64,000 nucleotides of DNA from Paraburkholderia youngii (GCF_013366925.1 NZ_JAALDK010000001.1:372001-436000); one strand, 5' to 3'; positions 29,493 to 39,365 are shown, numbered from the stretch's first letter. Notes: generated by a model from the letters alone, not told the origin. Program-made: numbers and translations.

Positions 29493-29717
29493 TTAACCGC
29501 GCGTATCGATCCAGTTGAGTGCCCATTGGGTTGAGTGCTGCAAGGCCTGCTCTTCACTTTTGAAGTAGTCGAGCGAATAGAACCGGTAGCGGCCTTCGGC
29601 TCGCGCGCTATCGATGCGTTCGAGCAGCAAGTTAGATGAGAAGCTACCGTCGGACAAACGATGCGCCGAGGATTGGACGGCATAGCCGTTGTAATGTTGA
29701 ATTCGTCTGTTTTGCAT
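29493..29717 (-). CDS. Small protein of an island-specific family (74 aa)
   Basis: Start chosen at Met of MQNRRIQHYNGYAVQSSAHR. The C-terminal helix (SEEQALQHSTQWALNWIDTR) resembles that of the protein at 25513-25728. The upstream DNA is AT-rich (TTTAATTTTAATGATATTT on the plus strand), which fits a promoter, but no clear ribosome-binding site is seen and longer in-frame starts exist up to 29891. Function unknown. Confidence 0.55.
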   Translation of the reverse strand: MQNRRIQHYNGYAVQSSAHRLSDGSFSSNLLLERIDSARAEGRYRFYSLDYFKSEEQALQHSTQWALNWIDTRG

Positions 29718-29997
29718 TTTAATTTTAATGATATTTGAGTGCGCACATGCCGTGCGAAAAGTGCACGGGCGCGCTGATTCAAAGCCATTCGAGCCGACTT
29801 CTGAAGCAGTCGAACAGTGAAAAATGGCGTCGAAGCCTGAGGGGAGATTGAGGTGCAAGAAGGCGTATGACGCTCTTGGCAAACTGCTCAATAAGCAGAT
29901 GCCAATCAGGCGCGATTGCTCCAGCCGAGGGAGACGAAGCTCCGCGAGGGTGTCGCTGCAACCCGGCGTCCGTTGCGGGAGGCCGGGCTCTTGAACT

Positions 29998-30201
29998 TTA
30001 CAGCGGCTTGATATTAGCCGCTTGCAGCCCCTTCGGGCCTTGCTTCGTTTCGAAGCTCACCTTCTGATTTTCAGCCAGCGTCTTGAAACCGTCGCCCCTG
30101 ATTTCGGAGAAGTGAGCAAACAGGTCGTCGCCGCCCTTGTCTGGGGTGATGAAGCCAAAGCCTTTGCTGTCGTTGAACCACTTAACGGTGCCGGTATCCA
30201 T
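29998..30201 (-). CDS. cspA: Cold-shock protein, CspA family
   Basis: A 67-residue nucleic-acid chaperone made of one cold-shock domain. [19 protein letters not shown] holds RNP1 (KGFGFI) and DDLFAHF holds RNP2; both are intact. The start at 30201 gives the family's usual length; an upstream Met would add 13 unrelated residues. A long leader runs back to a promoter at 30341-30369, giving about 135 nt of untranslated RNA, similar in scale to the E. coli cspA leader. Its neighbours S21 and IF-1 suggest a cold or stress translation set. Confidence 0.95.
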   Translation of the reverse strand: MDTGTVKWFNDSKGFGFITPDKGGDDLFAHFSEIRGDGFKTLAENQKVSFETKQGPKGLQAANIKPL

Positions 30202-30340
30202 ACAGAATCCTTGAGAAAAAAATGCGAAAGTTTGCTCCATTAAAGAGCGCGTGAAGCTTCAAGGAGGGAGAGGACAACGAATACCGCGGAGGAGCGAGGA
30301 ATTGATGAACAGCAATCGAACTTCTTGAACTTCGGAGTGA

Positions 30341-30369
30341 ACAGTACCCGCCGGATGGACCAGCGTCAA
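30341..30369 (-). promoter_or_regulatory. Sigma-70-type promoter of cspA
   Basis: Minus strand: -35 TTGACG (30364-30369), 17-bp spacer, -10 TACTGT (30341-30346). The spacing is ideal. It implies a start near 30334 and a leader of about 135 nt before the cspA ATG. Confidence 0.6.
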
Positions 30370-30418
30370 TACTTATCTTGTAACTGTTTCACCAAGCGGC
30401 CTGTTTTGCAGGCGAAGC

Positions 30419-30532
30419 GATGCGGCCACCAGCTACAAGGACCGTAAGGCGGTTGCCACCGCGCTGCGCCCGATTTACGCCGCAGCCAGCGAACAAGGCG
30501 GCAATCAAGCTGCTGTGGCTGCCGCTTCGTGA
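30419..30532 (+). pseudogene. Fragment of an IS256-family transposase
   Basis: Plus-strand codons read SYKDRKAVATALRPIYAAAS before a stop. This matches the conserved KDRKAVA-LRPIY region of IS256-family transposases. No flanking catalytic motifs or terminal repeats are left, so it is a short relic. Confidence 0.6.
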
Positions 30533-30775
30533 TGTGATGGCCAAGTCCGTGCGAGCCGCATTCGACTGGCCATCCGCCATGAACTAAATTGCTATTCTTT
30601 TGGCGAGCGCTTCACGCACGCACGCGGACCACTCCGAAAACCGTCTCGCACACTAAATTGCGGACAGGTTCGGCCGAAAGCGCAAACCCGTCGAGATCGA
30701 CTCGCGTTTGCATCCGGCGACGAAAGCGACTGTCTCTCCCGGTACTATCGACGTTATTAGGCGAAGGAGGCAGGT

Positions 30776-31036
30776 ATGGATTTAACGGCCACTGCGCTTC
30801 GCTACGCGCTCCAGGATACGACGAAACGACGACCGCACACTCGCCGGATACGCGGCTCGCAGCAGTCACCAGACAAAGCAAACCCGCTTGTCACCCGTTC
30901 AGACCCGAGGAGGTCCGGTCATCAATCCGGTACGCGGTCGCGAACTAAGACAGAACCCGGCGACATCACACCCGGATCGATGATCGTTCAGGACGCGTTC
31001 AGTTTCCCCATTAGACCGGATACGGTCAATCTTTGA
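30776..31036 (+). CDS. Possible small protein (86 aa)
   Basis: MDLTATALRYALQDTTKRRP begins 5 bp after GAAGGAGG, an excellent ribosome-binding site. The rest is basic and low in hydrophobic residues (TRRIRGSQQSPDKANPLVTR), with no known motif, and codon usage is not clearly coding. It may be a real short gene or a chance frame. It lies between the IS256 relic and the integrase. Confidence 0.35.
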   Translation: MDLTATALRYALQDTTKRRPHTRRIRGSQQSPDKANPLVTRSDPRRSGHQSGTRSRTKTEPGDITPGSMIVQDAFSFPIRPDTVNL

Positions 31037-31162
31037 ACGCGAGAGCAATAGAGAGGGTTGCCGTAAATCAGATTGCTTCGACCATTTGAAAGTTGACTCA
31101 GCGGAGCGAGGTCATCACCAATGCGCACCTATTGGCACGCCTGAAGTGTCACTGGGCGCTCG

Positions 31163-32366
31163 TTAAGTCGCCGCTTTCCCGCTTCCAATACGAATGACCT
31201 CCGCGCCCGACCGCAGCCGATCCAGATAGTCGGCCCATTTCTGCTTCGTGCGGTTATAGGCTGTGCCGAGGCTGTCCGCTACCGTGTGAGCGAGTTGATG
31301 TTCGATCCCTTCCGGCTTCTGTTCGAGTTCCTCGTGCAGATTCGTGCGTGCCATCGCGCGAAAGCCGTGCCCGGTGATCTCCGTGCGTGTGTTGTAGCCC
31401 AATCTACGAAGTGCCGCATTGATCGTAGCTTCGCTCATCGGCCGCTTGCGATCGCGCGCGCCAGGGAACACATAGCGGCCGGCATCGGTGAGCGCGTGCA
31501 GTTCACGCAGAATGCCGACCGACTGCCTGGAAAGCGGCACCGGATGCTCAGTCCCAGTCTTGGTGACGTGGTAGCGCCATTCGCCTTTGTCCAGATCGAA
31601 TTGGGGCCATTCGGCCTGACGAAGCGCTCCGGGCCGAACAAAAAGTAGCGGCGCAAGTCTGAGCGCGCAGAGGACAGGGAAGGTGCCGGCGAACCCGTCG
31701 AACGCGCGCAGCATTTCGCCGACCCTGGTCGGTTCGGTGATCGAAGCGAAGTGGGTCGTTTGTGCCGGTGGAATGGCGCCGACCAGATCCCGTGCGGGGT
31801 TGGCCTTGCAATGTCCCTCTTTGATACCGTACCGGAATACTCTGCTGATTTCGCTGCGCACACGATGAGACGTGAAGCGGGCGCCGCGGCTATCAACGCG
31901 CTTCAGAACGACCAGAATGTCGGGCGCATCGATCTCTGTGATTGGACGTTTGCCAAGCCACGGGAACACATCGTTTTCCATACGGGCGAGGGTTTTCACA
32001 TGCTGGGCGAGCTCGACGCCGCTCTTGCGCTCATCCATCCAGCCGCGCGCGACTGCCTCGAAAGAGTTAGCCGCTGCAAGCCTGGCGGCTCGTTTTTCAA
32101 GGCGCTTGACGTTACTTGGGTCCAATCCCGCCGCCAACTTTTCGCGGGCATCGTCTCGTTTCTTCCGCGCCACTGCGAGCGACACGTCCGGATAGACGCC
32201 GAGCGCGAGCGTTTTATCCTCTCCCGGCGAACCGATAGTTCATCCGCCAGTATTTCGCGCCGGACTTGTCGAGCTGGAGATATATGCGACCGCTGTCCGC
32301 GAGACGATTGCCGGTTCCCTCGGCGTTGTAGCGTGCGTTCCTAACCTGCACATCGGTCAGCGACAT
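31163..32366 (-). pseudogene. int: P4-type tyrosine integrase with a frameshift
   Basis: Site-specific recombinase of the island. The N-terminal DUF4102 domain (MSLTDVQVRNARYNAEGTGN to MNYRFAGRG) starts at 32366 behind GGGAG and runs into a stop at 32214. The family sequence resumes in another frame as EDKTLALGVYPDVSLAVARK and continues to 31163. One extra A in GGGAGAGGATAAAA near 32222 explains the shift. The catalytic part is otherwise complete: Arg in LLFVRPGALRQAEW, GHGFRAMARTNLHEEL, and the Tyr in SLGTAYNRTKQK. It lies 170 bp from tRNA-Leu, its probable target. Unless this is a sequencing error, the integrase is inactive. Confidence 0.85.
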
Positions 32367-32465
32367 GGTGGTAGCTCCCTCTGGAAAGACCAGAAACGAG
32401 CCAGATACCAAAAATACCACCAGATACCACCGGCCGTCGACGAATCGAAACCGATCGCTGGGGAA

Positions 32466-32505
32466 TAAAAAACCCCGCAAGGCCTTGATCTTGCGGGGTT
32501 TTTCG
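32466..32505 (-). terminator. Terminator of tRNA-Leu
   Basis: AACCCCGCAAG (32471-32481) and CTTGCGGGGTT (32490-32500) form an 11-bp stem with an 8-nt loop, followed on the minus strand by a T-run (A-run at 32465-32472 on plus). It lies 35 bp beyond the tRNA 3' end, between tRNA and integrase. Confidence 0.85.
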
Positions 32506-32535
32506 GAATTTATCGGCTCTCGCCGGAACAGCTTG

Positions 32536-32620
32536 TGGTGCCCAGGGCCGGAATCGAACCGGCACGCCTTGCGGCGGGGGATTTTGAGTCCCCTGCGTCT
32601 ACCAATTTCACCACCTGGGC
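32536..32620 (-). tRNA. leuX: tRNA-Leu (anticodon CAA)
   Basis: An 85-nt tRNA including encoded CCA. The acceptor stem GCCCAGG pairs with CCTGGGC. The D arm contains AATTGGTAGACG. The anticodon stem GGGGA/TCCCC encloses CTCAAAA, giving anticodon CAA. A long variable arm (CGCCGCAAGGCG) is typical of leucine tRNAs, and the T arm is CCGGTTCGATTCCGG. The adjacent integrase points to its 3' end as the integration target. The symbol follows E. coli usage for the CAA isoacceptor. Confidence 0.95.
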
Positions 32621-32741
32621 AGATACTGCAGCGCGCATCAGAAGTTCAGCGCGCGAGGAAGACGCAGATTATGGCCGAAAATCGGTCGACGGGCAAGCCG
32701 ATTGCCTTCACCCGCCACAGTGCGTTCGCAACGAGGGGTCC

Positions 32742-34127
32742 TCAGACCGTGCGCGAGAACCGTGTGAGCGTCTGCTCGCCGAGATAGCGGTCGAATACCA
32801 TCGCGAGATTGCGTACGAGCATGCGACCAGCCATCCGCACTTCGAGCTTGCGCGTGCCGAGCGAGATCAGCCCGTGGTCCTCGAATGCACGCAGACGCGC
32901 GAGCTCCGGCGCGAACGCGTCGGCGAAGTGGATGCCGTACGCCGCCTCGAATTCGTCGAAACGCAGTTCGAGGTTGCACATCAGTTGCGTGATCACGTCG
33001 CGCCGCAGACGGTCGTCGGCGGACAGGCGGATGCCGCGCGCGATCGCGAGCCGGCTTGCGTCGATCGCGTCGGTGTAGGCGGGCAGCTGTCGCGCGTTCT
33101 GCGCGTACACGTCGCCGACCTTGCCGATCGACGAGGCGCCGAAGCCGATCAGATCGCACTCGGCCCGCGTGCTATAGCCCTGGAAATTGCGATGCAGCGT
33201 GCGCTGTGCCTGCGCGCGCGCGAGCTCGTCGGTGGGCAGCGCGAAGTGATCCATGCCGATGTACACATAACCCGCCTGCGTCAGGCGCTCGACCACCCGT
33301 TGCAGCAGCGCGAGCCGCGCCTCGCTCGACGGCAGCGTCGCGGCATCCATCTGGCGCTGCATCTTGAAGAGCTGCGGCATGTGCGCGTACGCGAACACCG
33401 ACAGCCGGTCCGGCGCGAGTTCGAGGATCGCGTCGAGCGTGCGGCTGAAGCTCGCGACCGTTTGATGCGGCAGGCCGTAAATCAGATCGACGCCGATCGA
33501 ATGAAAACCGTGCGCGCGCGCCGCTTGCATCACCGACGCGGTCATCTCGAACGGCTGGATGCGATTGATCGCCTGCTGCACGCGCGGATCGAAGTCCTGC
33601 ACGCCGAGGCTCAGCCGGTTGAAGCCGAGATGGCGCAGCAGCGCGATCGTGTCGGGCGACGCCTCGCGCGGATCGACCTCGATCGAATATTCGGCTTGAT
33701 CGTCGGGCAGCAGATTGAAGTGCTCGCGCGTTGCGGCCATCAATTCCGTCATCTCGTCATGCGACAAAAACGTCGGCGTGCCGCCGCCCCAATGCAGTTG
33801 CGACACGGGCCGCTGGGTATCGAAACACGCAGCCTGCAAGCCGATTTCGCGTTTGAGCCGTTCGAGGTACGGCCGCGCGTGCGCGCGGTTTTTTGTCACG
33901 ACCTTGTTGCAGCCGCAGTAGAAGCACACGGTGTCGCAAAACGGAATATGGAAGTACAGCGACAGATCGGTCGACGCGGAACCCGGATCGGCGGCGGCGC
34001 GGCGGTAGTCGGCGGTGTCGAACGATTCGCGGAACTGCGGCGCGGTCGGATAGGACGTATACCGGGGACCATTCGCGCTGTAGCGCGCGAGCAGGTCGGG
34101 GCGGAACAGGGTGTCGGCTAGGGACAT
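32742..34127 (-). CDS. hemN: Oxygen-independent coproporphyrinogen III dehydrogenase
   Basis: Radical-SAM enzyme of anaerobic haem synthesis that converts coproporphyrinogen III to protoporphyrinogen IX. It has 461 residues, the usual length. The iron-sulfur motif CDTVCFYCGC near residues 65-74 is intact, with GGGTPTFL as the SAM-binding segment and GVQDFDPRVQ, IGVDLIYGLP and YIGMDHFALP further on, all typical of HemN. I chose ATG 34127 (MSLADTLFRPDLLARYSANG), since homology begins there; 52 upstream in-frame codons overlap the divergent gene's leader. First core gene to the right of the island tRNA. Confidence 0.93.
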   Translation of the reverse strand: MSLADTLFRPDLLARYSANGPRYTSYPTAPQFRESFDTADYRRAAADPGSASTDLSLYFHIPFCDTVCFYCGCNKVVTKNRAHARPYLERLKREIGLQAACFDTQRPVSQLHWGGGTPTFLSHDEMTELMAATREHFNLLPDDQAEYSIEVDPREASPDTIALLRHLGFNRLSLGVQDFDPRVQQAINRIQPFEMTASVMQAARAHGFHSIGVDLIYGLPHQTVASFSRTLDAILELAPDRLSVFAYAHMPQLFKMQRQMDAATLPSSEARLALLQRVVERLTQAGYVYIGMDHFALPTDELARAQAQRTLHRNFQGYSTRAECDLIGFGASSIGKVGDVYAQNARQLPAYTDAIDASRLAIARGIRLSADDRLRRDVITQLMCNLELRFDEFEAAYGIHFADAFAPELARLRAFEDHGLISLGTRKLEVRMAGRMLVRNLAMVFDRYLGEQTLTRFSRTV

Positions 34128-34306
34128 GAGCGGTATCGGACGGTGGGCGGCTCTCGCGGCGTATCGCGTGTGCAAGGCCATTCGGGAGTTTTCAGTTTGA
34201 ATGCGCGCCTGCGGGCTCCGTTTGTGTAAAAAGGTCGCAGAGACAGGCAGTGGCACAATGCGGGTCTGGCAACGCGTTGCCAAGATTTGAGTTCAGGAAA
34301 GATGAC

Positions 34307-34609
34307 GTGGATCAAAGGTTGAAGAGCGCACGAGTGGACGATCACGCGTGCCGTCCAGATTGCGGCGCGTGCTGTATCGCGCCGTCGATTTCGAGTCCGA
34401 TTCCGGGCATGCCCAACGGCAAGCCGGCGGGCGTTCGCTGCGTGCAACTCGGCGACGATCTGCGCTGCGCGATCTTCGGCCGGCCGGAGCGGCCCGCATG
34501 CTGCTCGGGTCTGCAGCCGCAACAGGAGATGTGCGGCGCGAATCGCGGTGAAGCGCTCGCATGGCTCACGCAACTCGAAGTGCAAACGCAACCGGCATCG
34601 CATCCATGA
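34307..34609 (+). CDS. YkgJ-family cysteine cluster protein
   Basis: A 100-residue protein with the zinc- or iron-chelating motif CRPDCGACC, then [30 protein letters not shown] and C near residue 84. This is the short form of the YkgJ/UPF0153 family, whose function is unknown. GTG at 34307 is chosen because AGGAAA lies 8 bp upstream; the frame continues to 34250. It is divergent from hemN. Confidence 0.8.
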   Translation: MDQRLKSARVDDHACRPDCGACCIAPSISSPIPGMPNGKPAGVRCVQLGDDLRCAIFGRPERPACCSGLQPQQEMCGANRGEALAWLTQLEVQTQPASHP

Positions 34610-34692
34610 TGCGCGGCACGCGATAAGCGCCATCACCCACCTCAAAGCCAACGCAAGCCGATGTCCGCAAGGGCTTCCACAGGAGATTTCGC

Positions 34693-35286
34693 ATGACTCG
34701 ACCCGCAGCGCCGGCCCGGCGCCGCTTTCTGCGCGCCGCGCTGACCGGCTGCAGCGTGCTTGGCATCACCGTGTCGCTCGCGGCTTGCGCGAGCCCGACG
34801 TTTCCGTTCATGCCGTCGCAATACACGTTCTCGCAGAAGCAGGTACAGGAGGCCGTGCAGCGCAAATTCCCGTATCAGCGCACGGTGTCGCAGGTGTTCG
34901 ACGTCGCGCTGAGCAATCCGGTGGTGGGCATGCTGCCCGATGCGAACCGCGTGCAGGTGAAGCTCGACGCGCGTTTCGCCAGCCCGTTCCTGCAAGAGCC
35001 GGTCGATGGCGTGTTCACGCTGTCGAGCGAACTTGCCTACGACGCGGCGAGCCGTTCGGTAATCCTCAAGTCGCCGAGTGTCGATAACGTCAGCGTGAAC
35101 GGCCAGGCGCAGATGTACACGCAGCAGATCAACGCGGCTGCGGCGCTGCTCGCGACCCAATTGCTGACCAACTATCCGATCTACACGTTCAAGCCCGAGC
35201 AACTGCAATTTGCCGGCGTCCATTACGAACCCGGTACAATCACCATCCTTACAAACGGCATACGCGTGCAGATCGTCGAAAGATGA
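34693..35286 (+). CDS. DUF1439 lipoprotein
   Basis: A 197-residue predicted lipoprotein. The signal sequence (RRRFLRAALTGCSVLGITVS) ends in the lipobox LAAC, so the mature protein should be anchored by Cys31 or so. The mature part (YTFSQKQVQEAVQRKFPYQR and LSSELAYDAASRSVILKSP) fits DUF1439, related to E. coli YceB, a family resembling lipid-binding beta-barrel folds. An RR pair before the hydrophobic core might suit Tat export but is probably incidental. AGGAG precedes the ATG by 7 bp. Confidence 0.85.
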   Translation: MTRPAAPARRRFLRAALTGCSVLGITVSLAACASPTFPFMPSQYTFSQKQVQEAVQRKFPYQRTVSQVFDVALSNPVVGMLPDANRVQVKLDARFASPFLQEPVDGVFTLSSELAYDAASRSVILKSPSVDNVSVNGQAQMYTQQINAAAALLATQLLTNYPIYTFKPEQLQFAGVHYEPGTITILTNGIRVQIVER

Positions 35287-35376
35287 CGCGCACGCGCGGC
35301 CACGAGGGCCGCGCGTGCCAGTCATGACCGTGCCGGCCCATTTCGTTGCGACAACCAACTGCGATAAGGGGCACGG

Positions 35377-36213
35377 ATGGACTGGCTACTGGCTTGCAAA
35401 GCGCTGATTCTCGGCGTGATCGAGGGTTTGACGGAGTTCCTGCCGGTGTCGAGCACCGGGCATCTGATCGTCGTCGGCAGTCTTATCGATTTCTCCGACG
35501 AGCACGCGAAGACCTTCGATGTCGTGATCCAGCTCGGCGCGATTCTCGCGGTGTGCTGGGAGTTTCGCCGTCGCATCGGCAACGTGATCGTGGGTCTGCC
35601 GGACCGGCCCGAAGCGCGCCGCTTCGCGCTGAACGTCATCATCGCGACGATTCCGGCGGTCGTGCTGGGCCTGCTGTTCGAAAAGTCGATCAAGGAGGCG
35701 CTGTTCGCGCCGGTGCCGGTGGCGTTCGCGCTGGTTGCGGGCGGCGTTGTGATCCTGTGGGCGGAGGCGCGTCAACGTGCGCGCGGCGACGCGGCGGTGC
35801 GAGTGCGCAGCATCGACGACCTGAGCCCGCTCGATGCGCTGAAAGTCGGCCTCGCGCAGTGCTTCGCGCTGATTCCGGGGACCTCGCGCTCGGGCTCGAC
35901 GATCATCGGCGGCATGCTGTTCGGCATCGAGCGCCGCGCCGCGACCGAGTTTTCCTTCTTTCTCGCGATCCCGATCATCTTCGGCGCGACCGCCTACGAG
36001 TTGTACAAGGACTGGCATCTGCTTACCACCGACGCGCTCGGCAGCTTCGCGCTCGGCTTCGCGGCTGCGTTCGTCAGTGCGTTCATTTGCATTCGCTGGC
36101 TGCTGCGCTACGTCGCGTCGCACGACTTCACGGTGTTCGCGTGGTATCGGATCGGCTTCGGTCTGCTGATCCTGCTGATCGGTTATAGCGGCGGGTTGAG
36201 CTGGGCCGATTGA
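35377..36213 (+). CDS. uppP: Undecaprenyl-diphosphatase
   Basis: Integral membrane enzyme, 278 residues, that dephosphorylates undecaprenyl pyrophosphate to recycle the carrier lipid for peptidoglycan and polysaccharides. The two conserved motifs are present: [16 protein letters not shown] with the catalytic Glu near residue 17, and [14 protein letters not shown] with the catalytic Arg near 173. About eight helices are predicted. The gene is followed by a strong bidirectional terminator and converges with trmB. Confidence 0.95.
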   Translation: MDWLLACKALILGVIEGLTEFLPVSSTGHLIVVGSLIDFSDEHAKTFDVVIQLGAILAVCWEFRRRIGNVIVGLPDRPEARRFALNVIIATIPAVVLGLLFEKSIKEALFAPVPVAFALVAGGVVILWAEARQRARGDAAVRVRSIDDLSPLDALKVGLAQCFALIPGTSRSGSTIIGGMLFGIERRAATEFSFFLAIPIIFGATAYELYKDWHLLTTDALGSFALGFAAAFVSAFICIRWLLRYVASHDFTVFAWYRIGFGLLILLIGYSGGLSWAD

Positions 36214-36229
36214 GGCTGGCCGTGCGATG

Positions 36230-36260
36230 AAAAAAAGTCCGCGAATGCGGACCTTTTTTC
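36230..36260. terminator. Bidirectional terminator between uppP and trmB
   Basis: GTCCGC (36237-36242) and GCGGAC (36247-36252) close a 4-nt loop, with six A before and six T after, so it works for both convergent genes. Confidence 0.9.
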
Positions 36261-36282
36261 GTTGGCTTGCCGTTTCGTCGCG

Positions 36283-37089
36283 TTACGCGGCGGCGCGCTT
36301 GCGGAATACCAGGTCCCACACGCCGTGGCCGAGCCGCAGGCCGCGCCGCTCGAACTTCGTCACCGGACGATAGTCGGGCCGCGGTGCGTAGGTGTCGGCG
36401 GTGTTTTCGAGCAGCGGATTGGCACCGAGCACTTCGAGCATCTGTTCGGCGTAGTTCTGCCAGTCGGTCGCGCAATGCAGATACGCACCCGGCTTCAGAC
36501 GCGACACGAGCAGCGCGACGAACTTCGGCTGGATCAGCCGGCGTTTGTGGTGGCGCGCCTTGTGCCACGGATCGGGGAAGAAGATGTGCACGCCGTCCAG
36601 GCTGTCGGGCGCGATCATGTGTTCGAGCACTTCGACCGCGTCGTGCTGGATGATGCGGATGTTCGTCAGCGACTGCTCGCCGATCAGCTTCAGCAGCGCG
36701 CCGACGCCGGGCTCGTGGACTTCGACGCCGAGGAAGTCGTCGCCGGGACGCTGTGCGGCGATCTCCGCGGTGGTGGCGCCCATGCCGAAGCCGATCTCCA
36801 GCACGCGCGGCGCTTCGCGGCCGAACACGCCGGTCCAGTCGGGCTGCTGCGGCGCGTAGGGCACGACGAAGCGCGGGCCGAACTCATCGAGCGCGCGGCG
36901 CTGGCCGGTCGACACGCGACCCGCGCGCGTGACGAAGCTGCGGATGCGGCGGTGATGAAGCGTGTCTGCCGGTGTCGCACCGGGCGTGCCGTCGAAGTCG
37001 TTCGTCTCGTCGCGGGTGGACTGGTCTGCTGCGCTCGTGGGAGTCGGGGAGTCGTTCGGGAGACCGGAGTCGTTTGGATCGTGGATCAT
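36283..37089 (-). CDS. trmB: tRNA (guanine-N7)-methyltransferase
   Basis: SAM-dependent enzyme that forms m7G46 in tRNA variable loops. It is 268 residues; the first 55 are a polar, probably disordered extension common in Burkholderia. The core has the SAM-binding motif [15 protein letters not shown], then [15 protein letters not shown] and [18 protein letters not shown], which is diagnostic of TrmB. The C-terminal Glu-Arg-Arg ([18 protein letters not shown]) is also conserved. A tRNA-Gly gene lies just upstream on the same strand but has its own terminator. Confidence 0.94.
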   Translation of the reverse strand: MIHDPNDSGLPNDSPTPTSAADQSTRDETNDFDGTPGATPADTLHHRRIRSFVTRAGRVSTGQRRALDEFGPRFVVPYAPQQPDWTGVFGREAPRVLEIGFGMGATTAEIAAQRPGDDFLGVEVHEPGVGALLKLIGEQSLTNIRIIQHDAVEVLEHMIAPDSLDGVHIFFPDPWHKARHHKRRLIQPKFVALLVSRLKPGAYLHCATDWQNYAEQMLEVLGANPLLENTADTYAPRPDYRPVTKFERRGLRLGHGVWDLVFRKRAAA

Positions 37090-37153
37090 CGTCGATGCTG
37101 CTGCAAGGGTGAGGGCTGCGCGGCTTGCGCGCTGTGCCGGGCCGTTGCCACTA

Positions 37154-37184
37154 CAAAAAAGCCGCCTTCAGGGAGGCGGCTCTT
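37154..37184 (-). terminator. Terminator of tRNA-Gly
   Basis: GCCGCCT (37161-37167) and AGGCGGC (37174-37180) form a 7-bp stem; the A6 at 37155-37160 gives a T-run on the minus strand. It lies 32 bp beyond the tRNA 3' end. Confidence 0.85.
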
Positions 37185-37215
37185 GCTAGCTTCCGCTGAA
37201 TAGTCAGCAGGAAAG

Positions 37216-37289
37216 TGGAGCGGGCGATGGGAATCGAACCCACGGCTCTAGCTTGGGAAGCTAGGGTATTACCATTATACGACGCCCGC
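37216..37289 (-). tRNA. glyU: tRNA-Gly (anticodon CCC)
   Basis: A 74-nt tRNA including CCA. The acceptor stem GCGGGCG pairs with CGCCCGC. The anticodon stem CTAGC/GCTAG encloses TTCCCAA, giving anticodon CCC. The T arm is GTGGGTTCGATTCCCAT. The structure is complete. It stands between trmB and a divergent chemoreceptor gene. Confidence 0.95.
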
Positions 37290-37513
37290 GGAACTCGCGA
37301 TTTTACAGGCTTTTGGGCGGTTTGGGCAGGGGTATGGTTCGCGCGCACGAACAGCCCGCCCGCCTGTTCGCGTTGACGGCCAGAACAGCGCGCGTCTTCA
37401 GATGGCGTCTGCGCCTGCCGTTAACCCGTGTGCTGCCCAACACCGTGCGCTTGCACACCCGCAAGCCGGCACGCCCCCGGCGCTCCCCATCCTGTTCAAG
37501 AGACTTTCCCAAG

Positions 37514-39232
37514 ATGCAGTGGTTTTCCAATCTGAAACTGAGCCACAAGCTTGTCGGCTCGTTGATGCTGTGCGCGTTGGTGACGGCCATCGTCGGCACG
37601 GTCGGTGTTCTGAAGGTGCGCGAAGTCGCGACGATGCAAACCGAAATGTACGACCGCGAATTCGTGCCGGTGCGCGACGACGGCACCGCCGCGTGGCAGG
37701 CGGCCTCGCACTTCCGCCGCCTCTATTCGTACATCCTGAATCCGGAGCCGGCGGGTCGCGCCGATACGGTGCGCCTGAATCACGGCGGTGAAGCGGCGAT
37801 CCTGGCCGCGTTCGACTACGAGCGCAAGCACGCGACCACCGACGCGCAAAAGCAATTGCTGAGCGACTTCGACGCCGCCTATCCGGCCTATATGAGCTCG
37901 GTCTCGAAGGTGATGGCGCTGGCCGACCAGGGCGATCAGACCGGCGCGCTCGCCGAGCTCAAATCGACCACCGACCCGCTGCACGTCAAGCTGCGCACAT
38001 TGATGATCAAGCTGTCGGACGTCCGGGATGAGTTGGCCAGACAGCGCGTCGCGAACGGCGTCGACATGGTTCGCTCGGTGACTTGGTGGATCGCGAGCTG
38101 CGCGCTCGTCGGCGTCGCGATTGCGATCGGCTTGGGGCTGCTGGTGACGCGGGCGGTCGTGCGGCAGATCGGCGGCGAACCGGCCGAAGTCGCGAAGGTC
38201 GTCGAGCAGATCGCGGGCGGCGACTTGAGCCAGCGCCTGAACACCGGCGCGGCCGATGAGCGCAGCATCCTGCGCGCGGTCGCGCACATGCAGGAGCGTC
38301 TCGCGTCGACGATCGGCTCGATCCGCGAAAGCGCCGAGTCGGTCAGCATCGCTTCGCAGCAGATCGCGAGCGGCAACATCGATCTGTCCGCGCGCACCGA
38401 AGAGCAGGCCGCTTCGCTCGAACAGACCGCGGCGAGCATGTCGGAGTTGACGCAGACCGTCGGCCGCAACAGCGACAACGCACGAAACGCGAGCGCGCTC
38501 GCGACTCAGGCCGCACAGGTCGTCAACACCGGCAACACGGCGGTCGAGGGCATGGTGCGCACGATCGGCGAGATCAGCGGCAGCTCGACGAAGATCTCGG
38601 AGATTACCGGCGTGATCGAAGGCATCGCGTTCCAGACGAATATTCTTGCGTTGAACGCGGCGGTCGAGGCGGCGCGCGCGGGCGAGCAGGGGCGCGGTTT
38701 CGCGGTGGTCGCGAGCGAGGTGCGTAACCTCGCGCAGCGCTCGGCCAGCGCGGCGAAGGAGATCAAGGAGATGATCACGACGTCGGTCGCGATCATCGAG
38801 GGCGGCACGCAACAGGCGGCCGAAGTCAGCACGACGATGGCGGATATCAAGGACGCGATTCATCGCGTGTCGAATATCGTCGGCGAGATAGCGACGGCCT
38901 CCGAAGAGCAGAACCGCAGCATTCACCAAGTCGGCCAGGCCGTCACGCAGATGGACGAGACCACGCAGCAGAACGCGGCCCTCGTCGAACAGGCCGCGGC
39001 GGCTGCGCAATCGCTCGAAGCGCAGGCGCGCAAGATGAAGCAGACGGTGTCGGTGTTCCGGACGGCGGAGAGCCGGGCCTTTGCGGCGGCCTTGCCAAAG
39101 CCGGCGCCCACTCAAGCGTCGGCGCGCGTGCGTGTCGACCAGCCGGCGTTGCCTCAGGCCGCGGCGGCCTTGCCTGCGCGCGAGCGCGTGGCGGCGACCC
39201 CGGCAGCGCAGAGTGACTGGAGTACGTTCTGA
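37514..39232 (+). CDS. Methyl-accepting chemotaxis protein (Tar/Tsr type)
   Basis: Transmembrane chemoreceptor, 572 residues. Helix 1 is at about 14-34 and helix 2 near 190-212; between them lies a four-helix-bundle sensor of about 150 residues. The HAMP segment ([20 protein letters not shown]) is followed by the signalling domain with the hairpin tip [20 protein letters not shown]. Methylation helices (Glu/Gln pairs such as [16 protein letters not shown]) are present. The C-terminus ends DWSTF, a likely CheR/CheB docking pentapeptide, on a Pro/Ala-rich tether. The start at 37514 is supported by the conserved [16 protein letters not shown] opening. The ligand is unknown. Confidence 0.94.
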   Translation: MQWFSNLKLSHKLVGSLMLCALVTAIVGTVGVLKVREVATMQTEMYDREFVPVRDDGTAAWQAASHFRRLYSYILNPEPAGRADTVRLNHGGEAAILAAFDYERKHATTDAQKQLLSDFDAAYPAYMSSVSKVMALADQGDQTGALAELKSTTDPLHVKLRTLMIKLSDVRDELARQRVANGVDMVRSVTWWIASCALVGVAIAIGLGLLVTRAVVRQIGGEPAEVAKVVEQIAGGDLSQRLNTGAADERSILRAVAHMQERLASTIGSIRESAESVSIASQQIASGNIDLSARTEEQAASLEQTAASMSELTQTVGRNSDNARNASALATQAAQVVNTGNTAVEGMVRTIGEISGSSTKISEITGVIEGIAFQTNILALNAAVEAARAGEQGRGFAVVASEVRNLAQRSASAAKEIKEMITTSVAIIEGGTQQAAEVSTTMADIKDAIHRVSNIVGEIATASEEQNRSIHQVGQAVTQMDETTQQNAALVEQAAAAAQSLEAQARKMKQTVSVFRTAESRAFAAALPKPAPTQASARVRVDQPALPQAAAALPARERVAATPAAQSDWSTF

Positions 39233-39365
39233 TCCACGGCTCGCGACCGAGCCTGGCGATCCGGAAATTGACCGCCTGAGGCGGTCGAAGCCGCCACGGC
39301 GATCAGCAGACACGAAAACGCCGCCGCATGCAGTCGCAAGCGGCGGCGTCTCGAGCGCGATCAGC

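Noticed and set aside
30612..30881. Minus-strand frame of 89 codons near the IS256 relic
   Set aside because: No ribosome-binding site, no motif, and it overlaps a better plus-strand candidate.
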